Below are positions 20,935 through 31,160 of a DNA stretch of 64,000 nt, one piece after another. The stretch covers positions 4,129,103 through 4,193,102 of the forward strand of contig CM025849.1 of NCBI GenBank assembly GCA_003952965.2. Direction: 5' to 3'. Source of the DNA: Morella rubra. Lineage: Eukaryota; Streptophyta; Magnoliopsida; Fagales; Myricaceae. Under the pieces are notes generated by a model. It saw only the letters and a list, made by a program, of their open reading frames with translations, was not told the origin of the DNA and did not search any database. A program made the position numbers and the translations under genes. Within the stretch, counting starts at the first letter, position 1; the number at the start of each line of letters is the position of its first letter.

Positions 20935-22501
20935 TCTAAATAATCGATTAATCGTATTATCAAAACTAGTGTTTAGAAAAAAAAATGATCGAACGGTGAC
21001 ATTTGCGAGCGATCATACAATATAACGATCAATCGCACATTTCACCGATCGATCATTTAGTGAAAACTGTGCATTTAGAAAAATGTTGATCGATCAGTGA
21101 AATAGGATGTTTAATCACTATGTATAAACGTTGCATTTTATTACACCGATGATCAGTCGTTGATGCCACAAAACGCATAGTATTACCCAAGAGATCGATC
21201 CTTCCTTAGACAATTGATCATTGTTTACTGCAAATGCTACGTTTCAAATTATGCTCACCGATCGATTGCTAGGATAGATGCGATCAATCACTCGCGACAG
21301 TAAAACACACAGTATCAAGGACCGATCAATCGGTCCCATATATGCAATCGATTGCCTAATAATTGAAATGCACATTTTCTGGGAGACGATTGATCGGTCC
21401 CAGAAATACTTATATGACTAAGTCGATCGATGGGGTTTCTCAACAACTACCTCCCGATCAATCAGCGCAAGGATGATGGCAAAAAAAAAACATAGTTTCT
21501 ATAATAGCCCAAAACATGCCCAAAATCACCCCAAATTGTTCCATAAACAATCCTAAACTCCTAAAACATACATTAACACTAAAATAAATACATTATATGG
21601 ACCTAAATGGATTATATAGCAAATTAAAAAAACTAAACTAAAAACAAATTTAAAACCGCTTAAAAAACAACATAACTACATACCTTTGATGTAGAAGACA
21701 ATGGGGTAACTTTGGAGGACAATGCAAGATTTAATGGCTTGTTGAAGGTTGAGAGGATTTTGAGATTGCGGGAGAGATAACCGGGGAAAAATGGCCTTCA
21801 GGATTTTTCATATCATTGTCTCCTGATCGATTGTCACTTTCACCGATCGATCACCTGTTTTTTCAACACGTGACACTTTACCATTCGTTGACGTACCAAA
21901 GGATTGTTAATATCCGCGATTGAACGACGATTCCAATAAGTGATAGTTACACTCTCAATCGATCATCCATATGTGACAGATCGATCACTTTTTTTGTAAC
22001 ACGTGGCACACTTCCATTCGTTGAACAACTGATCGATTAGTTGTCTATATCGATTGATTGACACTTTGTATAACTAACGATTACGCTTACTGATCGATTG
22101 TTTTTGTCAAGACACGTGCCAACATGCCATTCATTCTACGATCGGCGTCTGACACATGTCCATTAGTAACCGATCGATTGGCCAAAAATAATTGATGGAT
22201 CGCTTCATCACAACTCCGTAGGAACGATCGACCGGTAGTGGTGACGACATAATTTTATCACCAAAGCCCTTTGCATTTCGTGACGGTGCATTTCGTCACA
22301 AAAAGTGCGATCAATTGTCTATGAACTGATCGATCGCCATGGTGATGAAAATTTTCATCATAAAAACATTAATTTTTAGTGACGAAATAAAAATTTCACC
22401 ACAACTAAGAGCTTCAGTGACAAAAATAGCATTTCATCACTAATAATGGACTTCTAGTGACGAAATTCAGTTCGTCACTAAAGCCCAAAATTCTAGTAGT
22501 G
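20935..22501. repeat. 3' subterminal repeat region of the CACTA element
   Basis: Dozens of GATCGAT, CGATCGATTG and CCGATCGATC-type motifs in both orientations fill about 20935-22350. The last 120 bases instead use AGTGACGAAAT-type motifs, with a perfect 10-bp inverted repeat, TAGTGACGAA (22455-22464) and TTCGTCACTA (22471-22480). Dense subterminal repeats are typical of CACTA elements and serve as transposase-binding sites. No gene is present. Confidence 0.7.
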
Positions 22502-23330
22502 CCGTGAGTGATTCCTAGTTGGAAAGGGAGCTAAGAAAGAGGCAACAAGTGCGGTAGGAGTTGCTTCTTGTGACAAGATCGTATATATTAATAAAGGACA
22601 TGCAGCAGGTTGGACATGAATTATCAAAGATTAGACGAAGACCAGCTTGCTTCTCAGTCTTATAATATTCTGTACGTATTGGGTACGGTATCTGAAATCG
22701 AAGATTCAATTTTTTTTTTTTTTTTTTTTTTAGACCAAGCTTTTAAAAGTATTCACCGAAAGAGGATCTGGCTACTTGATCTAAACCTTCGATTAAGCCG
22801 CAGGCCAAGGGCTCTTCCTTACAACTTGGTACATGTTCGTATTTGTCCCATATTGCTATATCTTAGATCAGATCCGTTGACTTGGACTGACCAGTGGCCA
22901 ATTAGTGCGAATTATAGAGCTCGGTATAATATACAGTTAGAACCTCGACTAAACACCTATTAATTAATGACGTAGCCCACACTGCCTATGCGATTAAGAG
23001 CAACTAATTAATTAAGTTATTTTACAGACAAGAAAGGAACGTGCTCAATAATGGGTTACAGGTTATTTGAAAAACCTCGTACGTTGACGAAGTCTTCAAT
23101 TTTTTTGTTTTTTGTTTTTACGAAAGACTAGTAATCAGTAATTACTAAACCTTGCATTAAGCCGTATTAAGTACAACGGCTCTTACAAGATGCCATATCA
23201 CGTACGTATTTGTCCCAACGTCTCGGTTGAGTACTTCATGGTGAGAGGCCAAGTGCGAATTATAGACATCGCTATATATTCCCACTTACGTACTCACATC
23301 ACCCTCCAGGCTAATTTATAGCCACTACAC
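22502..23330. repeat. orphan DUF247 upstream module, right part, plus a second partial copy
   Basis: Positions 22502-22930 continue the module interrupted at 14517 (GGACATGCAGCAGGTTGGAC, GATCTAAACCTTCGATTAAGC). About 23020-23280 is a second diverged partial copy also seen at 30880-31150 (AAAGGAACGTGCTCA). A run of T lies near 22711-22730 and an A-run at about 23333-23348. No coding gene. Confidence 0.5.
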
Positions 23331-24124
23331 ACCAAAAAAAAAAAAAAACCTACCGACAACTGATTCAATAGTCTAATCCAATGGGAATTGACAATTGATT
23401 TTTTTCCTTCTTTGTTATAAGACTTCACTGGAGGAATTAATTGTGTATATTATTATAGCTCTTCTAATTTCCAATAGTACTTTCATAAATTGGAAGTCAA
23501 TAATGTATTACGACTCATGTGACTGTTGGTAATCCGGCATTTCTGTTTGGATTGATAGCCAGATCTTTAGATTAGACATATTATAGAGTGTTTAAGTTTG
23601 TTTAGATTTTTCACTAATCACCTGATCTCTTTAATGTTCTCAAATGACAATATTAATCTCATATAATCATATATTAATATATATATTTCACTGGCCTAAA
23701 AACAGAAGAGTTATCGTGATTCGAGGGCCCAATGGCAATAACAGAGCATTCAAAACACGCACTCCAACTTCAAATGGCAAAACGCCCTAAAAAAAAACTT
23801 AAAAACATGTAAAACGAAAGGAGGAGAGTACTAAACAAAAAAACTTTTGTTTTAGGATTTTGATACAAGTACAATAGACTTAACTTTTTTTTGAAAGAGA
23901 CAAGAAAAGACAACTACGTTTTTAGTACATAACTCTACTCGATCTCCACATTTCACCTCACGCATAACACTTCTACACCACCACCACAAAACCTTCTCTC
24001 TCTCAGCTTGAACTCTTCTTTTTAACTCTTTATTTTTCTCTAACTTCTCACAGACGACTCACAGTCGCACAACTCAGCTTTTTAACTCTTTTAACTCTTT
24101 AGTTTGAAGCACAGATGCTTCAAA
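23331..24124. other. intergenic DNA 3' of DUF247 copy B, no gene seen
   Basis: AT-rich sequence with CT-rich and AACTCTTT repeats near 24010-24100. The family 3' flank seen at copies A, C and D is recognisable only in the last 25 bases, so the flank was replaced or lost. No supported feature. Confidence 0.45.
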
Positions 24125-25503
24125 CTACATGACGAAAGCGCTAAGGAATTTCCAGAAAGCAAAACCCAGGACCAGAAGTCCAGCAATAGTTGCCGTGCCT
24201 CTCCAAAAATCGCTGAAGTACGTACTTGCCAATGTGGCCATGGTACTATTCCAGGGGTTCTCATAGTAATCGTTCAGCTTTTTACTTAGACTATGGTCAG
24301 TGTCTTTATCAGATTCGTCATCTGGCACAATCAGATCACAAAGTTCATTGATGAGTTTTGAGACTGCATCTCTGTCACCGAGGCCGTTTGCAATCACCTT
24401 TCTGGGAACCAGCAAATCCACATCCTTCGCAGTGACGATAAGATTATCCAATAGCAGCATATACTTGCAGACGCGAGTTTCGAAAGGATAATGACATTGC
24501 TCCAGAGCCATGAGGTTTCTGAAAAAAACTTCAGTTCCTATTTCTACCAAAAAATGTGAGAGCTCCAAGCGAGGTTGCATAAGCTCCATGTAAGGAACAC
24601 ATTTGAAGCATGGTAAGCAAGCTGTTAGTCCTGAGGAATTTAAGCAGGGAAGCCAACGCAAGATCTCGGGGTGATGGAACTGTACGTATAATGTTTCGGT
24701 TTTAGATCGCTTGAATTTCAACCCTGCTTCGTTCAGCTTTGTTGCGTTGTAGGTAGTGTCAATCTTTCCAATTGTTGGCATTCCATGACAATAGCATGTT
24801 CTCAGCAAATCTGTGAAATGTGTTGTTGATCCCTTTCCTCTTTGCTTCACAGCAGAGGGTGTTTGAGGGTCCCCTAAGAAAAACTCACAGGTAAGCTGAA
24901 GAAAGGTAGGAACATCGTGTCTGTGCTCTTCTAGAACCTTGTAAACGAACTCCAGTAGAAACCCTCGAGGATGAAATACGGAAGCTGGTTCTCAAGTAAT
25001 ATCAAATCCTCCTTCGTAATATTCTTTCGACATGGATTAACTGATAGGTGATACGGTACTTCAGGATTTGGGTATCCTTCATTTGAGAGCTTCCGTGTCC
25101 ATTTATGTGACCTCCAGAAGAGCTCGATGATAAAGATAGCATCCAATTTAACCATTTTCACGAACTCTTCATCGCTGATCCACTCAAACTCCTCTGAATA
25201 GCAGTTGCGGATTTTTCGTTCCCTGCTTTTGATGAAGGTTGTAAGATCCTCGTCCTTCGTCCCAGTCCTCTTACAGAAGAACCCCAAATATCTCTGTTTT
25301 TGTTTTTCCATATTATTGTACTCTTCTGATAGTTGGCGATGAAATGGGCCTATTGAAACTACCTGAGGAGTGTAGGCGGCTGCATTTATCTTACAAAGTT
25401 TCGTGGGCACCCTGTAGATGCAGCAGTCATTACAAGGAATGTCAATAGCCCATTGATCATTGCCTTGATTTGCAGCGAAACCATTAGCTACGGGGCTGGC
25501 CAT
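24125..25503 (-). pseudogene. DUF247 (UPF0481) copy B, single frameshift
   Basis: The gene starts at the ATG ending at 25503 (MASPVANGFAANQGNDQWAI), the position equivalent to copies A and D, and ends with FLSAFVM before the stop at 24125. All family blocks are present, including CCIYRVPTKLCKIN, AYTPQVVSIGPFH and the C-terminal membrane segment (GTATIAGLLVLGFAFWKF). One base is missing near 24955, where copy A encodes GLYSDFVYKV, so the frame breaks after about 180 codons and resumes afterwards. It is about the usual length otherwise and lacks the lysine-rich TDKNEKKEPAYPKK insert of A and D. It is more diverged from A and D than they are from each other. Confidence 0.85.
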
Positions 25504-26399
25504 CTTTCGAAAGACTATATGGCACCTGATTACAATAGAATCAACAACACAAGAAAAAAACAAATGGAAGTTATGAACTGCAGGTATCATATCCACTCAC
25601 AGTAAGTTGACCTAGAGGCTAGGGGGGCCAGTCCACAAAGGGATATTTTTCTTTCTATTGAGCAAAAACATATATAGATATATATTCTCTTGAGCCAAAT
25701 ATATATATATAATAATAATAATTTTCTTATTGTTTTTACATTTTAACCCCTCAAAATTAATTTTATCTGACTCATCAAATATTCAATCCTTATTTCGTCC
25801 CTATATTTAGGACTCCCATGTATGTGACACCTGCCAGTCCCCAATCCCATATGCTTATTGCCATTGTTTTTTTCAACCTTAGGACAATTAAGTCAATGCA
25901 AAGGGGGAGAAGAGACAAAGTCAATTGATGCTGGATTGGCATACTCACTATATATATAATAGTTCACCACTGCCCTACGTTTTCTTTTTCTTTTTCTTTT
26001 TCTGACGAAAATGCCCTGCTAAGGAATACTATTAAATTCAATAGAAATAACATATAGTTTCTCGAATATGTTCTTCTCCTCCTCTATATTGATAGTCGCA
26101 ACAAGATATTTCTATTGCATATACTACTTAATTATTTGCACAAACTCCTGATGATCAATCTTTATGGGCTATATATGTAATTAAGTCCTCTTTCGCAAAC
26201 CAAACCGATAACAATGGAAGCTCTAGCCAGTTCTACAAAATATTCAAACGTTGATCTTGAATGCAAAGGCACTAAAAATTCTACACATTGAGGGTGTGGT
26301 GTAGATGCTCTAGCTTCACGTTTTCATACATAATGGAGATATTCTTCCTCATTGGAAAAATGCCTCAAAGAGGGCAAGATCATATACGGGGACCAACTA
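25504..26399 (-). promoter_or_regulatory. 5' flank of DUF247 copy B
   Basis: The first 80 bases upstream keep an AATCAG acceptor-like site at the same place as in copies A and D, suggesting a 5' UTR intron. About 25800-26010 is recognisably similar to 7715-7860 (CAGTCCCCAATCCCATATGCTTATTG). The rest is AT-rich with no gene. The upstream module begins at about 26400. Confidence 0.4.
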
Positions 26400-26698
26400 G
26401 TTATAAAGATAGTATATACGAACTCAACCAGATCAATTTAAGGAATTTATAGCTCATTTTGCAAAGAAGAAGATATTACCAAGGATAACTAGTAAGGTAA
26501 AGAGCGTACGTGCAAATAAGTACTGCTGCAAGAAATGCTTCTATTGCTAATCGGTAGCACAGCCGGCGTTCGTCCTCTACTCTCCCCCCTTGCTGTCGAT
26601 AGTATATCTCCTGTTTCTCTTCCACTGATATATATATAGGAGTCTGCTGTGTCCCAGGTTTCACTCTCTGGTCTCTTTTGCACTGAGAGGTCAAAGAA
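26400..26698. repeat. DUF247 upstream module of copy B, part before the Pack-MULE
   Basis: The sequence matches 13930-14160 and 8190-8405 (TTTATAGCTCATTTTGCAAA, TGCTGTCGATAGTATAT, CTTCCACTGATATATATATA). It stops at the 9-bp target duplication of the Mutator-like element and continues at 30300. Confidence 0.6.
26690..26698. repeat. 9-bp target-site duplication, left
   Basis: GTCAAAGAA here equals 30300-30308 exactly and occurs once at the empty paralogous sites, so it was created by insertion of the Mutator-like element. Confidence 0.9.
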
Positions 26699-27447
26699 GG
26701 GTTTGGATTCAGTCCAGACCGTACGGGTCCAGACGCATCCAGACCAACGGTATTTTGGAATTTGATGTAATCCTGAGCTGTTATTTTAACTGATGTGATA
26801 AGCATATTTAGGGGTCATTTTTCAGCATTTAAGTTTTTGGGTTGTTTAGGCTTATGTGATGGCCTAAGTTTGGGTCTGTAGGAAGGGTTGTTTAGGTTTA
26901 TGTGATCCGCAAATGTGACCTGCAGATGTGATCTGCAGATTTAGGGGTCATACTGATGGTATTTTGGGTCATTTTGCAGCATTTAAGTTTAGGGGTCCTT
27001 AGTTTTAGTTTTTTTTTTTTTTGTCAATTTTGCAGCAGACACAAGTCATTTTATCAATTGACTCCTTAGTTTTAGATTTTTTTTGTCAAGTCATTTTGTC
27101 AATTTAGTTACAAGACACAAGTCATTTTGTCCATTTTGCAATTACTAATGGCAGCAATCTGTTACAAGACACAAGCAATTTCACAAGGAATCTTCATTAA
27201 TACATACTGTCATTCATACATACTAAGACTAGGAATCTGTTACAAGACACAAGTAACCATTACACAAGGTCATTTTTTGGCATTTGCAAACTAACTGACT
27301 ACACTAACCATTGGCTTTGCACGAAATAACTGCCACTAACATTTCTAACACATTGCAAACTAACTGACTTCTCAAAAACCATTACACAATTTCATTTGCA
27401 ATGCATCACCTAACCTGGTCATCTAACACATTGGAAACTAACTGCCA

Positions 27448-28554
27448 CTAACATTTCTTCATAGTGGTCCTTTGGAACAATGCACCCATAACACCAACTG
27501 TCACTAACGATGCTCCAACAATAGACTTCAGTCTTCTCACAGTTTGCTTCAATACATCATTCTCCTTCTGCATCTCTTTATTTCTCCTTGTCAAATGTAG
27601 TCCCACCTCCATCCCACGGGGGTAGACACGAGGATCAAACCAACAAAAAAAGCCACAATGCTTAGTTGTCTGCAAACAAAGACACCCACAATCATGCACT
27701 CAAATATAACCATATGATTTAACAAATATTGAAGGACAGGATTTAACCATATGATTTTAACAATATTGACCAAATATACCAACAAACTTGTTTAATTCAA
27801 AGATTTTAACAATCGCAATGCATGGAAGTTTCAAACAGTGTATGAAAGAATGTTCAATCAGTGTATGTTCAAACAGTTCATTAATTAGAGTATTAATCAG
27901 TCTACTAATCAGTGTATGTTCAATCAGTATATGAATGGAAGTTTCAAAGAATGTTTAACAATCTTAATGCATGAAAGTTTTATAACTTTCAAATAGTGTA
28001 TGTTCAATCATAAACAAAGTATCCTTTTTTCTACAAAGTATCAGTCATAAACAAAATACTGCCTCTGTTCATATGATAACTTTGTACAAACAGATTCATA
28101 CTTTAATCACTACGTTTATATTAAACTATAAAGTTTCAAATGCATTAACACCCAAGAATCTAAAGAACAAAATCCACTTGCCAATATATTCCAGCCAAAT
28201 GTAATCCAGCCTATCTGTACTCAAAAACTGTAAAATTATAGCTCAGCAGCATCAAATTAATCCCGAATGGAGAAAACCACCAATCCACAGACATCCTCTA
28301 ATTTTCCAACAAGCAATTCTCTTTTTAGTTGCAAGACATATTCTGAGACTAAGTGGAGTTATATAACATATTTCCCTTCGATTTGTCTATGTGGAGTAAT
28401 AATTGGGAAAGAAGATTGCGAAAACGAACCCTTTGCAATAAAATCGTAAAAATCAAATAAAATCCATAAAACCACAAAGCAACTCAGCGAAAGAAGATTG
28501 CAAAAATGAAAAGGTGAAAGAACCAAAACCAAATACTAACCTTCCCTCAGACAT
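27448..28554 (-). pseudogene. captured GRF-type zinc-finger gene fragment
   Basis: On the minus strand an ATG at 28554 opens MSEG, the usual start of small plant GRF-type zinc-finger proteins, and runs into a GTTAGT donor at 28540. Upstream sequence contains AAACCCTAGG, a 5' UTR-like element. Downstream, a TTTGCAG acceptor at 27670 opens TTKHCGFFCWFDPRVYP, the second half of a GRF finger, followed by a coiled coil (LTRRNKEMQKENDVLKQTVR) and a hydrophobic tail (VGASLVTVGVMGALF), ending at 27448. The first half of the finger (CxCG to NPGRRF) is not visible between them, and direct splicing of the two exons would shift the frame, so an exon appears to be lost. Product function unknown. Confidence 0.7.
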
Positions 28555-29191
28555 TGTTGATTTGCGCAAAACGTTCCCCAGGTTTCGAAGTTAAGAAATC
28601 GTTCTCCTCTCTGGCCTAGGGTTTGCGAAAAAGGGGGAAATGCTCTCGTAAAGGAGGATTTTGTTGCAGTTGCGTGATTTGAGAAGAAAAAGGCCCATCC
28701 TTTAATGAAACTGTGCGTTTAATGAAAGTGTGCCTGTACAATATTATACGGTCTGCCGTTTAGTTTGAGTGAAACGGTGAGTTTTGAAAAAAAAAAAAAA
28801 AAGGTGACCTGGCAGCAATGTAGCGTTAGTGGGCACTGATTGGGCAAGAAGATGATGATAGACGATACAGTTAAGCGGGGTGACGGCACATGGACGGAAG
28901 GACCAGATCGTCCCAACCATATAAAACTTAGTAACAAAATTATCAGCGTGTTATAAATGTAGTGACTAAATTGCCAATATCCCTAAAAAATTTAATAAAA
29001 ATTTCCTGCGACTCTGTGAGTGTGCGGAAATTGCTGGATTTTAGTCCAGCAATTTCAAGAGCAGCACGCCAGTTTCATCCCTTGTATAGAAACCATAGAA
29101 AATTTCTTCACAACAATTTCCACATCCAAACCAGAAAGGTAACCCCTGTAAACCTCTCCAAATCCACCTTTACCCAATTTCCAAACCCATT

Positions 29192-30003
29192 GATTTTAAC
29201 AAAATCAATTATTCTTGTCGGGTTGGTCGAGTTACCTACGCTCATGACGTGTCCTCTGGAATTCGGAAACTCGAGAACTCTCTGACTTCACAACCCACTT
29301 CTCCTTCATCATTGACACTCTGGGTGAAAAAAAAAATTACGGTGCGGGGTTTGCGTTCTTCCTTGCTCCTGCAGGTTTTCAAATTCCACATAATTCAAAT
29401 GGTGGTTTTCTAGGCCTATTTAACACCACAACCAATGGAGCTTATGAAAACCAAATTGTTCTAGTTGAGTTCTACTCTTTTTCCAATCCAGATTTATTTG
29501 ATCCTCTAGGTGCACATGTAGGAATCGATGTCAACTCACTCAGCTCTGTCAACTCAACCAATTGGAGCGCTAGCTTGCATAGTGGGGATCCTACCGACGT
29601 ATGGATTATGTACAATGCTACCACTAAGAATCTTGGGGTCTCTTGGAGCTACCCAAAAACCACTAATGTTGTAGAAAGTAAAAGTCTCTCTTACAAAATT
29701 GATCTGATGAAGGTTTTGCCAGAGTGGGTGACATTTGGATTTTTAGCTTCTACTGGCGCTTTTAGAGAGCGACACATGCTTGGATTGTGGGAGTTCAATT
29801 CTACTTTCGATATTAATGAAATACCGAAAGGGAAAAATGGAACAAAGAGAAGATTAATAGCAGTCCTAGCAGTTGTAGCTGTTGTTATTATAGTTGGGAT
29901 GATTGTAATGTTCGGAGTTGTGTGGAGGCAGTAACAGAAAAGGGAGAGAGAACAAAGATTAATGAGCTTTTTTACATCGATAAGTGATGACCTTGAAAAA
30001 TGA
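29192..30003 (+). pseudogene. captured L-type lectin receptor kinase fragment (lectin domain and TM, no kinase)
   Basis: From about 29192 the frame reads NYSCRVGRVTYA, and after a frameshift LWNSETRELSDFTTHFSFII, then GAGFAFFLAPAGFQIPHNSN, GGFLGLFNTTTNG, VGIDVNSL, ASLHSGDPTDVWIMYNATTK, LPEWVTFGFLASTGAF and LWEFNS. This is the legume-lectin fold order of plant L-type lectin receptor kinases. A membrane segment follows (LIAVLAVVAVVIIVGMIVMF). A TAA stop at about 29932-29934 ends it at WRQ, but the same frame continues into juxtamembrane-like text (FFTSISDDLEK) before a second stop. The signal peptide, N-terminal lectin strand and entire kinase domain are absent. Such receptors act at the plasma membrane in defence; this piece cannot signal as a kinase. 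Confidence 0.85.
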
Positions 30004-30299
30004 GCATGATCACGAAGTTTTTTGTGTAAAGATCTTTCTTCGGCAACAAAAAATTTCTCTTTGGGAATAAAATGGCTGAAAACGCGTGTTTGTGCTGCAG
30101 TGGTCGGAGGTGTGGTCGGACTTAAATTGTAGTGGTCGACCGGTACAGATGTGGGGACAAAAAAAACACTAACTGAGAGAGCCGAGCCGACGATAGAAAG
30201 GCTCATTAAATGACGTGGTGGCCTCTCTGTCGTCCATTTCATGAGATTCAATCCAGACCGTGGGTCTGGACCCGTACGGTCTGGACTAAATCCAAACCC

Positions 30300-30308
30300 G
30301 TCAAAGAA
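30300..30308. repeat. 9-bp target-site duplication, right
   Basis: GTCAAAGAA is identical to 26690-26698; beyond it the interrupted DUF247 upstream module resumes with AGGCATTTCGCACC. Confidence 0.9.
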
Positions 30309-31160
30309 AGGCATTTCGCACCTTGAAGAGAGAGAGAGAGAGAGAGAGAGCAATCACATTATGCGTTTGCAAATGGAAGTGACTACTGAGAAGCCTCCAT
30401 TTTTCAACTCAGATAAAGAATTATTTTTTCCCTTTTTTTTCCTTTATTAATTTCAACAACTCTCTGGTTTTTTTTTTTTTTTTGTCTGAAACTTGCTGGT
30501 TTTCTGTCTAATCTTTAAACCATTTTAGTTTAAGCATGTTGAAATGATCTCTGTTTGGCAAATTCGGTTCTCTCTCCCTCTAGCTCGCTATGTACAATGA
30601 GAGGCCACATTCAAGTCATTATCTATCCAACGATCCGTCGTTGCACGTTCTTTTTTTTTTCCTCGTTGATATTTATTATACAATCCTTTCATCAACAGTG
30701 GAATCTGAATTATTCCAGAGAGTTTTTCAACATATATGATACTGCTATGAATTATTTATAGGAACTGTAGCACAAAAGACTTCCCCATATAAATCCACAC
30801 CGGCCAGCGTGACACCGCCTATGCTGTTATGCCCGAGACTTGCTTTGCCACAAGCATGCAGGTGCATATGTGCGCACCAGACTAAAAGGAACGTGCTCAT
30901 TTATGAATGGCAACAGGTTGGACAATTATCAAAGACGACTAGGACAAACGAATTAATTAGGGTAACTTGCTTATCGATCTTATTCTATACGTCTTGGTAA
31001 TCGGTTACAGATGGTTTGAAAAACCCGTACGTGGACCTAGGCTTCAGTTCTTTTTTTGAGGAAGACTTAAAAAGTATTCAGTGAAGGATGATCCAATTGA
31101 TCTAAACCTTGCTACTAGCCATAGCCATAAGATGTGGGCCCTTTTTTTTTTTAAACCGGT
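30309..31160. repeat. DUF247 upstream module of copy B, part beyond the Pack-MULE
   Basis: The sequence continues the module seen at 8410-8930: TTTTTCAACTCAGATAAAGAA near 30402, GAGACTTGCTTTGCCAC near 30834, and CAGGTTGGACAATTATCAAAG near 30914. It contains a short GA microsatellite (about 30331-30350) and T-runs. About 31000-31150 repeats the distal part. No gene. Confidence 0.5.

Larger units (their letters stand above)
14518..22501. mobile_element. CACTA (En/Spm-type) DNA transposon, non-autonomous, about 8 kb
   Basis: The element begins CACTA at 14518 and ends TAGTG at 22501; the 3' end reversed reads CACTACTAGAATTTTGG, a typical CACTA-family terminus. Flanking DUF247-module sequence is interrupted exactly here and continues on the other side, and uninterrupted relatives lie near 8680 and 43240. 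The 3-bp flanks are CCA and CCG, so the expected 3-bp target duplication is present at best with one change. Both subterminal regions carry many GATCGAT/CGATCGATTG motifs, as expected for transposase-binding repeats. No TNP2-type transposase is visible, so mobility would need a helper. Confidence 0.82.
26699..30299. mobile_element. Pack-MULE: Mutator-like element carrying two captured host gene fragments
   Basis: The two ends are inverted repeats of 36 bp with one mismatch; both begin GGGTTTGGATT and continue AGTCCAGACCGTACGGG. The element is flanked by a perfect 9-bp direct repeat, GTCAAAGAA (26690-26698 and 30300-30308), the duplication length typical of Mutator-like elements. Paralogous empty sites (AAGGTCAAAGAAAGGC) lie near 8394 and 42971. 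No MURA transposase is present. The cargo is a GRF zinc-finger gene fragment on the minus strand (27448-28554) and an L-type lectin receptor kinase fragment on the plus strand (29192-30003), facing away from each other. Confidence 0.9.

Noticed and set aside
26699..30299. Assignment of the 3.6-kb element to the hAT superfamily
   Set aside because: hAT elements make 8-bp duplications and have short TIRs; here the duplication is a perfect 9 bp and the TIR 36 bp, as in Mutator-like elements.
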